Assembly (NCBI GenBank): GCA_029582155.1
Contig: CM055901.1
Location: 46,001,228-46,065,227, forward strand
Length of the DNA: 64,000 bases
From: Panopea generosa
Lineage: Eukaryota > Mollusca > Bivalvia > Adapedonta > Hiatellidae
Direction of reading: 5' to 3'
A program made the position numbers and the translations under genes. The notes under the pieces are model-generated. The model ran no database searches. It saw only the letters and a program-made list of their open reading frames with translations, and was not told where the DNA came from. Of this stretch, positions 21,101 through 36,100 are shown piece after piece (position 1 is the stretch's first letter; each line of letters opens with the position of its first letter).

Positions 21101-24100
21101 TACAGTTTTAGTTTACATGCAATGTGATTGCTTTGTGGGGAATTTAAACAATCGGCTGTGATACTAGTTGGCTTAACACAATGGTCCGTTCCAAAATAAG
21201 TATTTAACCAGATAAGATAAAATAAAAAAAAATACCCTGTCGAAAAAAACATTCTGATGGAAAAACTATTGTCAATTAAAATGAATCACGTCAGTAAACC
21301 TGGATCGTTCAATGGTGCAAAATCTTGTAGTGTTGCATCTCACAACTGAACAGTATGTGACCTACTTCATGGTGTGTCAAAACAACTTATGTTCTCATTG
21401 TGTCGGTTAAAATCGTTGAAAAGAAGATAAATAATAAAACAATAAAAAGAATAAAATGGCTAACACTTATTTCTGTTGATTTTTTTTATTGGAAAAAGTG
21501 AGTTACTTCATATTTGTTTGTATAATAACCGTCTGCCAAATATTGAGGTGATGTTGATAGATTTACTTTCTGGCTTTCGTATCAACAATTATGCATCTTG
21601 TTTACCTTAGAAACGTTAAAAAAGTCCAGCTCAAGATGTTATATCGGAAAATAAAGATCTTAAAAATGGCGTTATACAGTGGAAATACTAAAGAATGTTT
21701 GGCAATGCATAAAAGCTTACTATTTTCGTTAAACATTTCCTTGATGTCCTGTAGTCCAATGGTCTTGTAATGTGTTGCCATGTATGTTGTCAGTTTCTTC
21801 AAAATACATATTTTCTTTTTATTTTCCACAAGGTTGATTGGTTGGCAATTATCAAAGTCCTGACCTTTGCATTGGCGTTGTAATTTCTTCAGACAATTGT
21901 TAATTTCACCACATTTTTCTGATTTGGTCATCCACATGCCGTCCATCTTATTTTCACTTGCAATATTCTTGTAAAAGTCTACAAACTGCCTAAAGATGCC
22001 ACCAAAACAGGTGTAGTCTGGATAAACCAACATCAGCTTCATTGCAATTTCAGATATCTTACGTGTTTTTTCTTCCAATATTCCATTTGTTTTGTTTTTG
22101 CTCAGAAGATATTCCCTCTTGAAATAATTTAAACTTCCAAACAGAGGGAGAGCATCACATGCAGAGGTAAGCGTGTCGTCTCTCATACTACTGGCGTCTT
22201 CTCCGGCTTTCTTCTTTTCAAATAACATCTTAATTGTGTCGAGAGAGGCACTTTTTACATAGTATTCAAGTTTAACTGATATTTCTTCTGTGTCGGCGGG
22301 AGAATTGAGATTACTTATTGCACTGTCTATATCAGCTGCAAAGGTTGTGTACTGTGAACATATAAAATAAAATAAATTTGGCATGTATTATCACTTATAT
22401 ATATTTAATCACAACACAGAAAAAATAGCAAATGCATCATATTACCACGGCGACTATCACTCTCCCGAAGTATTGGTTAAATATTTCGAGTTTCATTTTA
22501 TTTCAATTCTAATTTTTAATTTGAGCGCATGGTCTAGCGGTAGAGCGTCGAACCCATGATCGAATTATCATGAGTTCGATCCATCCCAAGGCTATGTTGG
22601 GTGTCATTGAGCAAGACACTTTTTCCGTTGATGTTAAGTACCGGTACTACCCAAGAAGACTTCAATTTGTATATGTTGTAATATCTTTTTTTACATTTGA
22701 AGTAAAATAAATAAGATTAATTTAAAATTAATTTAAATGAAAACTTAGAGGAAACCGTCCGCTGACTGGGGAGCGCTGGTGACTCTTAGATACTTCTTTT
22801 TTTATTATTTCTTAAGTTATTTCTACAAGAATGCGTATTATTAAATTTATTTAAAATTATTTTGTCTTTTTTGTCTTTAATTGTATTTCAATAACGTAGA
22901 TAAATAACCGTTTTCGTGATTCGATATGAAAGAATTGATATATTGAGTGTTTATCGCAATCTGATGTATTTTCTTTGATTTATTAATGCCAAATTAACTG
23001 AAGAGAAACGTGTCAAGCGTACACGAATGTCCCTCGTAATGCAATCTTTAATGTGAAATTATAGAAAGGCAATTGTACAGACAAAAGAATAATGTAAACA
23101 ACAAACAAACAAGTTAGTTACATGTATTCAAATTATTAATTATTTATATAAAAAACACACACCAATAAACGGGTAAAATGCACGTAGCATACAATGAATG
23201 CATGGCCATTCATAACGTAGAAGGTGAAACATATTAATTACAGACTTCTACCGACATGTAATAAGTAAATGAAACACCAAATATGTTTTCGTTTGATATC
23301 ATATTTTCACAAGATGTTATATTTTCGCTTGATGACATGCATACTATAGAGGAGATTTGTTTGGTGTAAGATGTTATATTTTCGCTTGATGACATGCATA
23401 CTATAGAGGAGATTTGTTTGTTTCGGTGTAACATCCAATTATATTTCATCAAGTGATACTCATAAATCATACTATTTTTGGTGTTCACGAGATGAAAATC
23501 ACTTGATATTACACCAAACAAACAAATAATCTTTTTATTTTATGCATTTACATATTTTTTTGTTAATTTTGACCTCAAATCGCAATAAGATAGTATTGGA
23601 TTGATAAAAAAATTAAAAGTACTTTATTTACGTGAAATCTTTACAATATAGACCTAAAATGAATATTTTTTGTAATGTTGCACCAAGCGTAATCAGGCTT
23701 ATCTGTCACCTTTTAATAACACAATATGTACATTCATTTATATGTTATAAAAATACGTTTAAACTGGAATAATGGTATATGTTGCTCCCGAACATTGACT
23801 AGACATCGTTTGTAATGAAATGAGAGTAAATATGCACAGGCAACCGATTCCAGATTTATCAATTACCTGTGCATCATTTTCAGCTTCTTTCAGTTGGCGT
23901 AGAAGTTCATGTATATTTTCAAAAGCAGACTCTTCACCAGCCGCTTCACCAGTCACTTCGTCAGTGTTAGCCTCATCTTTTTCCATGTTTTCAACTATTA
24001 ACTTTGTTTCCTCGTCAGCTACAAATGTAAAGGTTCATGATTCATTTTTTCTTGTTGGACAGATATCAATTAAACATTTAACACACTTTGTCAAATATAC

Positions 24101-27100
24101 ACTTGAGTAGATTGCACAAAACAGATATATGTATACCTTTATGGCTTTATGGATTTTGATTATGCAAGGAATTGCGAACACTAAAATATTGATGGCTGTA
24201 AAATTTCACATATTTAATAAAGCTGAATACAGTCAACCTTTCTTAAACAGCCAGTCGAGGGAAGGAACAAAAGTGGCCTTTTAAGACAGGTTGTTGCTTA
24301 ATACAGATGAATTGGCACTGAAAGCATAAAGATGGGATATAGCAAATGTGGCTGCTTAAGACAAGTTGTTTCATAATAAAGGTGACTGCTTACATTGCAT
24401 TAAACATGCATCACCAGTAACGTTCTGTAAATCATGGACAGTTTATTGAACAACAACGAGAGAGGAGGGTTTCAATCGAAGATACTGTTTGATTCCGCCT
24501 TTGTTTTATTCGTTGTTGTTTTAGCATAACCCGATAATAGCCAACGAGTGACTTTATTATGGAGCGTGATTTAGAATTTGGTCAACAAAAATTAGAATTT
24601 TACACTACACAGACAAAATACAACGTTAGTTATTGGACAAAATGTCCATGATATGATTTTTTTTATATAAATGTGTAGTTATACTGCTAAGATTGGAAAA
24701 AGAATCGACGATACACGTGAGGCATCTTTAACTCAATGCATTTTAACATACTTTTATCAGAGACACATAAATAATTAAGTCACCGCTTTTTTGTTTATAA
24801 TGATATGATATAATAAAGCTTTTACGGATATTCTGATCAATACGTCACATTAACTAAAAATGGTATTCATCTTCTATGACATCAAAATTACATAAAGTCC
24901 AATGACGCAAGTTATAAATTCCAGTGCGGTAATTTCCTTTATTGTGTTCTGTCTTATCAAAACAAACAGAGCTGGAATGTGAATCGATGCTAGTGCATTC
25001 TGCTTGTTTGGTCTCAGTTGTCTTATCATAGCATGTATATGTTTCTTCAAAGGTAGTATGTCAGTTTCCCCCCAATTTTTAAGATTGGCAATAAACAGTT
25101 TTCCAAAATTTCATGCCCAAGATCCGTAAGAGATTCTATTTTGATGTCAATTTTAAACTAAATGTCATTGAAATTTATGTGTTTCAAATACCCAACGTCC
25201 AAGTATATTATATTATATTATATTATATTATATTATATTATATTATATTATATTATATTATATTATATTATATTATATTATATTATATTATATTATATTA
25301 TATCATATCATATCATATCATATCATATCATATCATATCATATCATATCATATCATATCATATTAATATTAATATTATATTATACATTCCATTATGTATT
25401 TCAGGAACACTATACCGGACCCAAAAAAAATCTGAAACTCCGAAATAATTACATCATTTTAACATTTAAACTAATTTTTATACCCCTAACATACCATGTG
25501 TTTACTTTACAGGTCCTTAAATTTTATCACGTGTGCATGCTCATTTAATAAGTAAAGAAATTGAAATATTTATTGATTCTGTACTTGTTTCATTATGTAC
25601 TATGAAGATTCAAATTGAACAGTAATAAAAAGTATCTTACCCGCAGGAACTAATTGCTATATGTGGAGCTCCTTCGGATTGTTTGACATTTATACATACA
25701 ATGTATATTAATACATATAACTATATATTAACAACACAAGATGTATTCGTGAAAAGAAAATAAGTCTCTACTTACTATCGTGTGCGTATGTCCGTTTATG
25801 TACGTTTGTGTGCATGTGTGTCTGAACGTGTGTCTGAACGTGTGTCAGTACGGCAGGGTTAAACCATTGTGAATGCGTTTTTGCATGTGTCTGAACGCAT
25901 GCCAGTACGACAGGGTGAAACAATTGTGAATGCGTTTTTGCATGTGTCTGAACGCGTGCGGTACAGAGTTAAACAACTGTGAATGCGTTTTTGCATGTGT
26001 CTGAACGCTTGTCAGAATGACAGGGTTAAACCATTGTGAATGCGTTTTTTGCATGTCTATCTGAACGCATGCAAGTACGACAGGGTTAAACTATTGTGAA
26101 TGTGTTTTTGCTGGTCTATTTCCCATATGTTTAATTTTAAATAGATTATTTATTAAATAGCAAATAGAAAACATTGAAAGACATATATAGCGATTTTCTG
26201 GTAACGTATATATCTTAACGAATAGAGCTTTGCTGTGCACCATTTTGTTGGATATTCATATATGTTAAAAACAATATAAACTGTTTAATACATTACCTAG
26301 TTCACAGACTGGGTTTAAAAACTGGACATATTTAAGCAAAACCATTGCACGCCCATGTCCTTGTCTGTTCCCCCTTGCATGTTCACGCCTCTTCTCTTCA
26401 TCAGCAGTCTTAGTTTCAGACTCTTCTGTCTGTGCTTCGATCATGCGATCAATATCATGTTCAGATTCTTCTTTGCCCCAGGCACCATCCTTGGTAACAA
26501 GTTATAAATTAGTACATGCCAGAGTTTTGAATTAATGAAATGGTGAATAAAACATAACTGTATCTTGCATTGTTGTTGTATCCCTAGATATAAAAGCTAC
26601 TGTAATGATAGAGAAGCGCCGGTTGAATTACAATATTATCAAACTAGTGTAAGCGATATTTACTAACAATATGTAAAAATGATCTTATTGACATATTCAT
26701 TCCTGAAATAACTTTACAGACTAATTCTTAAACGTCTAAAGCATTTCTTTATTCGTTTACTATACTGGTATATAAAACCGATATCCCATCGCAAACTGTG
26801 AAACCAAATGCCGCTTTCCCAGACAGTATCAAGAGTTCTGTTAGAATATTTGTAATATTTGTAATATTGAAAATGTTTAAACTAACATAGCTAAGCATAT
26901 TTTATTATGTCTACTGGATGAATTAATAGTATAATTACATGTATGGTATATACAGTATTTTTTAAATGCTAGTATACATAATATTAATATTATTTTTATA
27001 GTTTTAGCTAGAGTCAATTATAAATATAAATGATGATTGTGATCCAGTTATACATAAAGATCAAACAATCCCTAGAACTACATGGAATCGAATGTATTTG

Positions 27101-30100
27101 GGTTGAACCATTGTCCTATTCGCTTTATTTTATATACCTTATAATTCAAATAATGAATTATACTCCAAAATTGAAAACTCAATCTACCTAGCTATTAATA
27201 CAAATATCAACGATGTTATACTCACTGGTGATTTTAACTATAATATGTCTTACTGTGTTACAAGTCGCAACATAGATTCTCTATGTCAACATAATCCCTT
27301 AGATCAGTGTATAACTGAGACGGCAAATTTTACTGAGCATTCGCAAATCATTATTGATATAATTCTGGTTAAAAATAAATCCTATGTATTACTCAGCAGA
27401 GTAGGTGAACCAATACTACAACAAGATATCCGTTTTCACTGTCCGATTTTCTGTGTTCTTAATTTCAAAAAGGATGTTCGTAAATCCTTTAGAAGGCAAA
27501 TATGATTATATGACAAAGGCGACTATAATCTTATAAAAACTTTGGCTTGAAATACTGACTCGAATATGTTTTACAATCATGATGTAGATATTCACGCACA
27601 AAACGTTACTAATCATATAGATAATATTACAAAACAATGCGTTCAAAATAAATATATTTGTATCAAATCTCGCGATCTTCCTTGGATATCATCTTTAAAA
27701 ACATGATACGCAAAAGAAAACGTGCATATAGAAAAGCCAAGCGTACAAATTCCGAAATTCATCGGGGGCAAATTCCGAAAAACTTCGCAATAATATTATC
27801 CAACTGATAAGAAAGGGCAAAGACGAGCATTTTTTAAAACTTGCTGAAAAATTAAAATCTGAAAATAAATCCATGAAATCATGGTAGTCAACAATGAAAT
27901 CAATATAAATACTAATACCAAAAAATCCATTCCTCCACTGCAATATAATGCCTCTTTATTAGTAAACGATACTAACTCAACAACTGCTTTCGTGACCAAA
28001 CACTAGTGAATGACAATGATACCGATGTTCCGATCATACCTCCACCAAACCATAACAACCTCAGTGATACTGGTTTAACTCCTTTAGAAGTTAAACAAAT
28101 GCTCCAGACATTATCGTTAGGGAAAGCAGTAGGACCAGACACAGTCAACAGTTTTATTTTACGTGAATTAAGTTCCGAATTAGCAGAACCACTTTGTACT
28201 TTATACAACCATTCTTACATAACGGTATAGTTCCAAGTATATGGAAGGAAGCTAATGTCTGCTCCATTTTTAAATCAGGCGACGCGTCACTAGTTTCAAA
28301 TTATAGACCAATATCATTGCTTTCCTTGATTGAAAAGCATTCGAAAAAAAATATTTTAAACATGTTTTTAACTTCTTTCAAAATCATAAGATTATAACAT
28401 CGCTGCAATCTGGTTTTGTTCCAGATAGTTTATCTATACACTTTCTTTTGCCAATCAATTGATTTAGGCAAAGAAGTTTTTGATTGTGTTTGGCACAAGG
28501 GATTGTTAGTTAAACTGAAAAGTGCTAGTACCACAGGAAATCTACTTTCTTGGTTCGATAATTATCTTTGCAACAGGAAACAACGCGTAGTGTTATCTGG
28601 TGCTTCATCAGATTGGGTTTACATAAAAGCAGGTGTAAATCAAGGTTCTATCCTGGGTCCTCTTTTATTCCAATTATACATTAATGATATTGTTGATGAT
28701 ATCAACTCAATATTCGTTTATTCGCGGATGACACCTGCTTGTTTATTATTGTTGACGAACCAAATTACTACCGCTAACACATTGAATACAGACCTTTCAA
28801 AAATATCAGAATGGGCGAATAAGTGGTTAGTAAAATTCAATCCGTCAAAGACCGAGTTATTATTGTTTTCTCGCAAATTAAATCGCATAAACCATTCTTC
28901 CGTTTTTATGAACAATCATCAGATTTCAGAAGTAAAACAGCATAAGCATCTTGATGTCTTTTTATTCAACGATTTATCATGGCATAGCCATATTGATTAT
29001 ATTAAATCCAAAGCAGGGTCACTATATATTTTTCTTTTATCAGACCAATCCTTGAATATGGTGACATTTTGATAAAATATGTAATACTGCAAGATATTCA
29101 AAATAAAATATGTTAAAACCAAACAATCACTAACGTTTCCACAACTTTCTGCTGGCTTTCAAATTTTCGTTTATCATAAAAATACCCTGACAGTACCTTT
29201 TTTCTGAATAGAGAAATAAATTATCTGACCAGTCCCTTTTCAACGGGGATCCTGAGCAAATACGTTTAAAACAATTAACACTTAAACATGGAAAACTATA
29301 TGACCAACAAAAGATGTAGCCTTCAAAGAGCACCCCCCTCCAAAACAACATACTAAACGTAATCAATAATACAATAATAAGTAATACAACTTATGCATAT
29401 ACTATAGAAGTGACAACAGTGGACACTGCTTTGGATCGGTCAGTAGCAAAATTCACCAGTCGAAAACTGAGAATCATAAAAAAAAAAAAAGGTTCACCGT
29501 TATGTAGAACTAGAAATAACAAGATAGAAACCCGATTACAAATAATTGGCGACTCAAAATTCATTAGCTCTCTTACCCTATTGGCAAATAATTCATCACT
29601 CATTTGACCGGTTGAGGTGTCCGTGCGCTTCCATGCGCTGTATGTGAACATCGTCTCTTCTCCCATACGGAACGGGTTGGGGATGATGTTACAATGAGGT
29701 TTTGGTCCTGTTAGTGTAAAAAATCACAAGAAAATATGAATATCGATGTGATTGCAGCGGCTTTGTATTGAAATACAAGGCGATTGTACAACGTCACAAC
29801 AATTTATATATTAAACATTTTTTTTCCTGTCATAACCAATGCATTTCCTTCTCTATATAATTCATTGGTCTATCTTACCTTCTATACACTCAAAGTCAAG
29901 CAGCACGGTGACATAGTTGTTGCATCGATTCTTCTCACTGTAGACTGTTCTCATTACATCCACCATCAGTACAAGGTTATATTGACCTGTGTATAGAATT
30001 GTAACACGGAACAAAAACGACGCTTCAGATAAGTTTAAGTGCAGATATATCGAAAATTGAAAACAAGGTTGAATTATTTTATATCGCAAGTGCATTCTAA

Positions 30101-33100
30101 CGTGCATTTGTATGGAAAAGATTATGGCGCTAATGTTACAGGAAAATGATGAATTATAAATTAAATGTGGTAGGTGACGAAGACAATAATCAAGCTAGAA
30201 ATAGCTTTCTTTTCAATTCTGTTGTTATATATCGCTGTATATTGAATGTATGTATTAAATGTTATATGCTGATAACAAAAAAATATTGTTCAAACTAATA
30301 ATCACATTTGCACTTAAACAGTAAGAGCACGTTCGCGTAAAACTAGGCATATTAAGAACTAAAAAAACTGGACACCTGCAAAGTTTTTCAACGTAATTAT
30401 TTTACTGTCAATGAAGTCTATAACTGTTTGATTCTAATGAATACGCACCATTCTGGTGCGTACTTTCACGTGGAAATCGACTTTCTCGTTGTTTATTTTA
30501 TCAAATATGCACATGCTAGTTATAATTGGTTTTATCAATAATCGTCTGCCCGAAACTATGTATAATTGATTCAAAGCCGATGTGTTTCCCAATATGACGT
30601 CACTAGTTCCCTTACTAACCGATTTTGATTAGTTATCATAGCGCAAGTTGAATAGAAGGCACGGACTATTTTGATAGAAATATGCTTATTAACTTCTCTT
30701 ATTTCACATATCTTTGAAATATATATTATTGAACACGTAAATAATTTGAATAAAGATATACATTTTTAAATTGTAGATCTATCTAGTTAATGAATTTAAA
30801 CAAACATAAAACTCGCCTCTTACCGTTTTCGTACCTGAAATATTGGTGACCATGTAACCACTTGGATTCATAAAATATTTAAATTCGAACAAATTCAGTG
30901 TTTGAACGCTGATTCATGTGAGGTTCAGACTTTATTTTGGTACTCCTGAATTGCTACTGGAAAACTTCCAAATAAAAAGAGTTCTAACGAAAACAAATCC
31001 CGTAGTTCATGCGTTAGGACACAGGTCAGTGTGTAAGTAGCGCAATGATTCAAAGTATGTTGATAGTTAGTCAAGTTAACCATTATGAACATATATGTAT
31101 ACCTGTCTTACATGTATCGGTGATCAAAGATAATAATATATTTACACAAGTTCTTAAATAAACAAAACAAACGGACTGTAGGTCATTGTATAATTATGTT
31201 TATTTCTTTTATAACATTAAAACTATAAGTAAAAATCGGAAGTTTCTTGTTTTGTTCAGCATATACATGTACTGTTCGCAACTACCGGCATTTTCCTACA
31301 GAAACATTAGGTTGTGTGATACACATTTTGATGCGTTTTGCTGGTAGATCATGGATATTTTTTTTTCTTTTTACTTTTTTTTAAGTAAGTTAATTTTATA
31401 TGTTATCAAACATTGAATGAACATATATGTGACTTTGACACATTTCAGCGTTCGATCGATGGGTAAAAAGATTTATCGAAACAATTTAATAGTATAATTA
31501 AAACTAATGTTGCACCAGGTAGCAAAAACGTTTAAAAAAGCCATGTTTGGAAACGGCTTACCTAGGTTAAGTTTTCCAGCATTTCTTTTCATACCGGGAC
31601 CAAACGCGCATACTCTGTTCAAGTCACTTATACCCTATATAGATTTTTTTTACAGAAATAACAGTTTTACAGTAAAAATAAAATCCCTTTTCTTCCCACT
31701 TTATCCAAAATATACTGTAAAAATTTCATATATTCCAATCGTTATAATGGGGCCATGCATTAATCAGTGGCTTAAGTTTACCTGTAATACATAAACAGAA
31801 ATCTTTGCTATTTGTTTCGGAATAGGTTTGACAGAAAAGACTCCATCGAAAATATCCGGAGAATATTTTGTTAATATAAAAAAAACAATGACTTTCCGTT
31901 TATTGCAGTTATGTGTTTCTGTGAAAAAAAAAACATGCAATTGAACACTTTTAGTTTCAGTTATAAAACAACATTGTTAAATTAACTCACCACAGATATC
32001 TGGTTTGTCTGCATTGTCAAACGTATCAATCATCACACTCATCTTGTCCTTCAGATTAAGGAAATCAGCTGCACCTACAGTTGTATCGTTTAACCTTTAT
32101 AATGTTCCATGTTACATATATCAATGACTGCATCAACGTAATTACTATATGCATGTATTAACTGTAACAACTTTCACTACTTCATCAACTATCATGCTTC
32201 TGTACTAGCCTCGTTGCTGCTGCTGCACACTTATTTACTCATACTTTTCAGACAGATATATGGATCTAGACACACTTATTTATTCATACCTTTCAGACAG
32301 ATATATTGATCTAAACACATTTATTTAAGCATCACTTTCAGACAGATATATTGATCTAAACACACTCATTTACTCTTACCTTTCAAACAGATATATTGAT
32401 CTAAACACACTTATTTACTCATACCTTTCAGACAAATATATTGATCTAAACACACTCATTTACTCATACCTTTCAGACAGATATAATGACCTAAACATAC
32501 TTACTTACTCATATCTTTCAGACAGATATATTAATCTAAACACACTTATTTACTCATACCTTTCGGACAGATATATTGATCTAAACACACTCATTTACCC
32601 ATACCTTTCAGACAGATATAATAACCTAAACAGACTTACTTACTTATACCTTTCAGACAGATATATTTATCTAAACACACTCATTTACCAATAAATTTCA
32701 GACAGATATACCGATTTAAACACACTTATTTACTCATACCGCTCAGACAGATATATTGATCTAAACATATTATTTACTCATACCTTTCAGACAGATATAT
32801 TGATCTAAACACACTTATTTACTAATACCTTTCAGACAAATATATTGATCTAAACACACTCATTTGCCAATAAATTTCAGACAGATATAATGACCTAAAC
32901 ATACTTACTTACTTATACCGTTCAGACAGATATATTGATCTAAACACACTAATTTACTCATACTTTTCAGAAAAAATACATTGATCTAAACACACTTATT
33001 TACTCATACCTTTCGGACAGATATATTGATCTAAACACACTTATTTACTCAAACCTTTCAGACAGATATATTGATCTAAACACACTTATTTACCAATACC

Positions 33101-36100
33101 TTTCAGACAGATACATTGATCTAAACACAGTTATTTACTCATACCTTTAAGACAGATATACTGATCTAAACATACTTATTTACTCATACCTTTCAGACAT
33201 ATATAATGACCTAAACCGACTTATTTACTCAAATCTTTAAGACAGATATACTGATTTTAACACACTCATTTACTCATACCTTTAAGACCAATATATTGAT
33301 ATAAACTCGCTTATTTACTCATGCCTTTCAGACAGATATACTGATCTAAACACACTTCTTTACTCATACCTTTAAGGCAGATATACTGATCCAAAACACT
33401 TATTTACGCATACCTTTCAGACAGATATACTTATCTAAAAACATTTATTGACTCATACCTTTCAGACAGATACATTGATCTAAACACACTTATTTACTCA
33501 TACCTTTCAGACAGATATAATGACCTAAAACATTTATTTACTCATACCTTCAAGACAGATATACTGATCTAAACACACTTGTTTACTCATACCTTTCAGA
33601 CACATATACTGAACAAACACATTAATTTACCCATACCTTTCAGACAGATGGACTGATCTAAACACACTTATTTACTCATACCTTTAAGGCAGATATATTG
33701 ATCTAAACACAATCATTTACTCATACCTTTCAGACAGATATATTAATCTAAAAACACTTATTTACTCTTACCTTTCAGACAGATATATTGATCTAAACAC
33801 AATCATTTACTCATACCTTTCAGACAGATATATTAATCTAAACACACTCATTTACTCATGCCTTTAAGACAGATATATTGATCTAAACACACTTTTTTAC
33901 TCATACCTTTCAGACAGATATATTGATCTAAACACACTTATTTACCCATACCTTTCAGACAGATATATTGATCTAAACACAGTTATTTACTCAAACCTTT
34001 CAGACAGATATATTGATCAAAACAAACTTATTAACTCATACCTTTCAGACAGATATATTGATCAAAACAAACTTATTAACTCATACCTTTCTGATAGATA
34101 TATTGATTTAAACACATTTGTTTACTCATACATTTCAGACAGATATATTGATCTAAACACAACTATTTACACTCACCTTTCAGACAGATATATTGATCTT
34201 AACACACTCATTTACCCATACCTTTCAGACAGATATATTGATCTTAACACACTCATTTACCCATACCTTTCAGACAGATATATTGATCTAAACACACTTA
34301 TTTACCCATACCTTTCGGACAGATAAATTGATCTAAACACACTTATTTACTCATACCTTTCAGACAGATATATTGATTTAAACACACTTATTTACCCATA
34401 CCTTTTAGACAGATATACTGATCTAAACACACTTATTTACCCATACCTTTAAGACAGATATACTGATCTAAACACACTTATTTACTGATACCTTTCAGAC
34501 AGATATATTGATTTAAACACACTTATTTACTCATACCTTTCAGACAGATATATTGATCTTAACATACTTATTTACTCATACCAATTAGACAGATATATTG
34601 ATCTAAACACATTTGTTGACTAATACCTTTCAAACAGATATATTGAACTGAACACACTTATTTACGCATACCTTTCAGACAGATAGGGCGGCCCAGAATG
34701 AAGTCCTCGGTCCTTATGTCAGGAATATCAGGTTTCAAAGACTCGCTAACCTTTTTGGAGCAGACGGTGGGTTGATCTACAGGCATCTTAGTGAGAAAGG
34801 CCACACTAAAGTAGCACCCATCGTCCGCAAGAGATTTGACTTTTTCACCATTTGCAGTCAGCTGAAAAGGTAAATGCATTGTTAAGCGTTAGTACGGGAG
34901 AGCGAATTTATTATTAATGTATTTAAAATGAAAACAAGAAGGAAACGTCACCGTTTTTGTCCAGCCTTATATGAAAACAAGAAGAAAACGTCACCGTTTT
35001 TGTCCAGCCTTATATGAAAACAAGAAGAAAACGTCACCGTTTTTGTCCAGCCTTATATGAAAACAAGAAGAAAAAGTCACCGTTATTGTCCAGCCTTATA
35101 TGAAAACAAGATGGAAACTTCACCGTTTTTGTCCAGCCTTATATGAAAACAAGAAGAAAACGTCACCGTTTTTGTCCAGCCTTATATGAAAACAAGAAGA
35201 AAACGTCACCGCTTTTGTCCAGCCTTATATGAAAACAAGATAGAAACGTCACCGTTATTATATCGGATATTACGTAATACCAACGCTGTATGGTCACCTT
35301 ACAAGATAATAAGGGTGAAAGGTCACCGTTAATGTCCAACCGTACATAATAGCAAAGATGTAAGGTCACCGTTAGTATCCAACTTTACCTAATAAAAAAG
35401 GACATTAGGTCACCGTTAATTTTCAACCTTACATGACTACACGGATGTTAGGTGACTGTTGATGTTCAACCTTACATGATAGCAAATACGTAAGGTCACG
35501 GTTAATATCTAACCTTACATGATGACAACATTACATTATAACAAGGAAGTAAGGTCATCGTTAATTTTAACTTTATATGATAGCAAAGATATGAAGTCAC
35601 CGTTAATAACAAGAGTGTATTGTCACCGTTAATATGCAATCTTACATGATGACAACGTTATAAATTCATCGTTAATGTTCACCCGTACACGATAACAAGG
35701 ATGTAATGTCACCGATAATGTTCAACCTTACATGTAACAAAGATGTGAGGTCACCGTTAATAACAAGAGTGTATTTTCACCGTTAATATGCAATCTTACA
35801 TGATAACAATGTTGTTCATTCATCGTTAATGTTCACCCGTACGTGATAACAAGGATGTAATCACCCGCACATGATAACAAGAATGTGAGGTCACTGTTTA
35901 TGTCGAACCGTATATGATAACATGGATGCAAGGTTACCGTTTAACAAAGATGTAAACATTTCAATTGATACATTGAAAAATAGTAATATGAACATTATGA
36001 TTAATGCATACTACTGTTCATTAAAAAGCATAAAATAAAATATAAATAATTACCTCGTTCAGAATACCACTTTGTGTGAATAATGTTGCTGCTGTCCTTT

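Noticed and set aside
25113..25548. Frames rich in Ile, Leu and Tyr that look like membrane segments
   Set aside because: They are produced by the TATTA/TATCA pentamer array.
31507..31794. 95-codon + strand frame
   Set aside because: Antisense within an intron, AT-rich, no recognisable domain and no relation to the LINE upstream.
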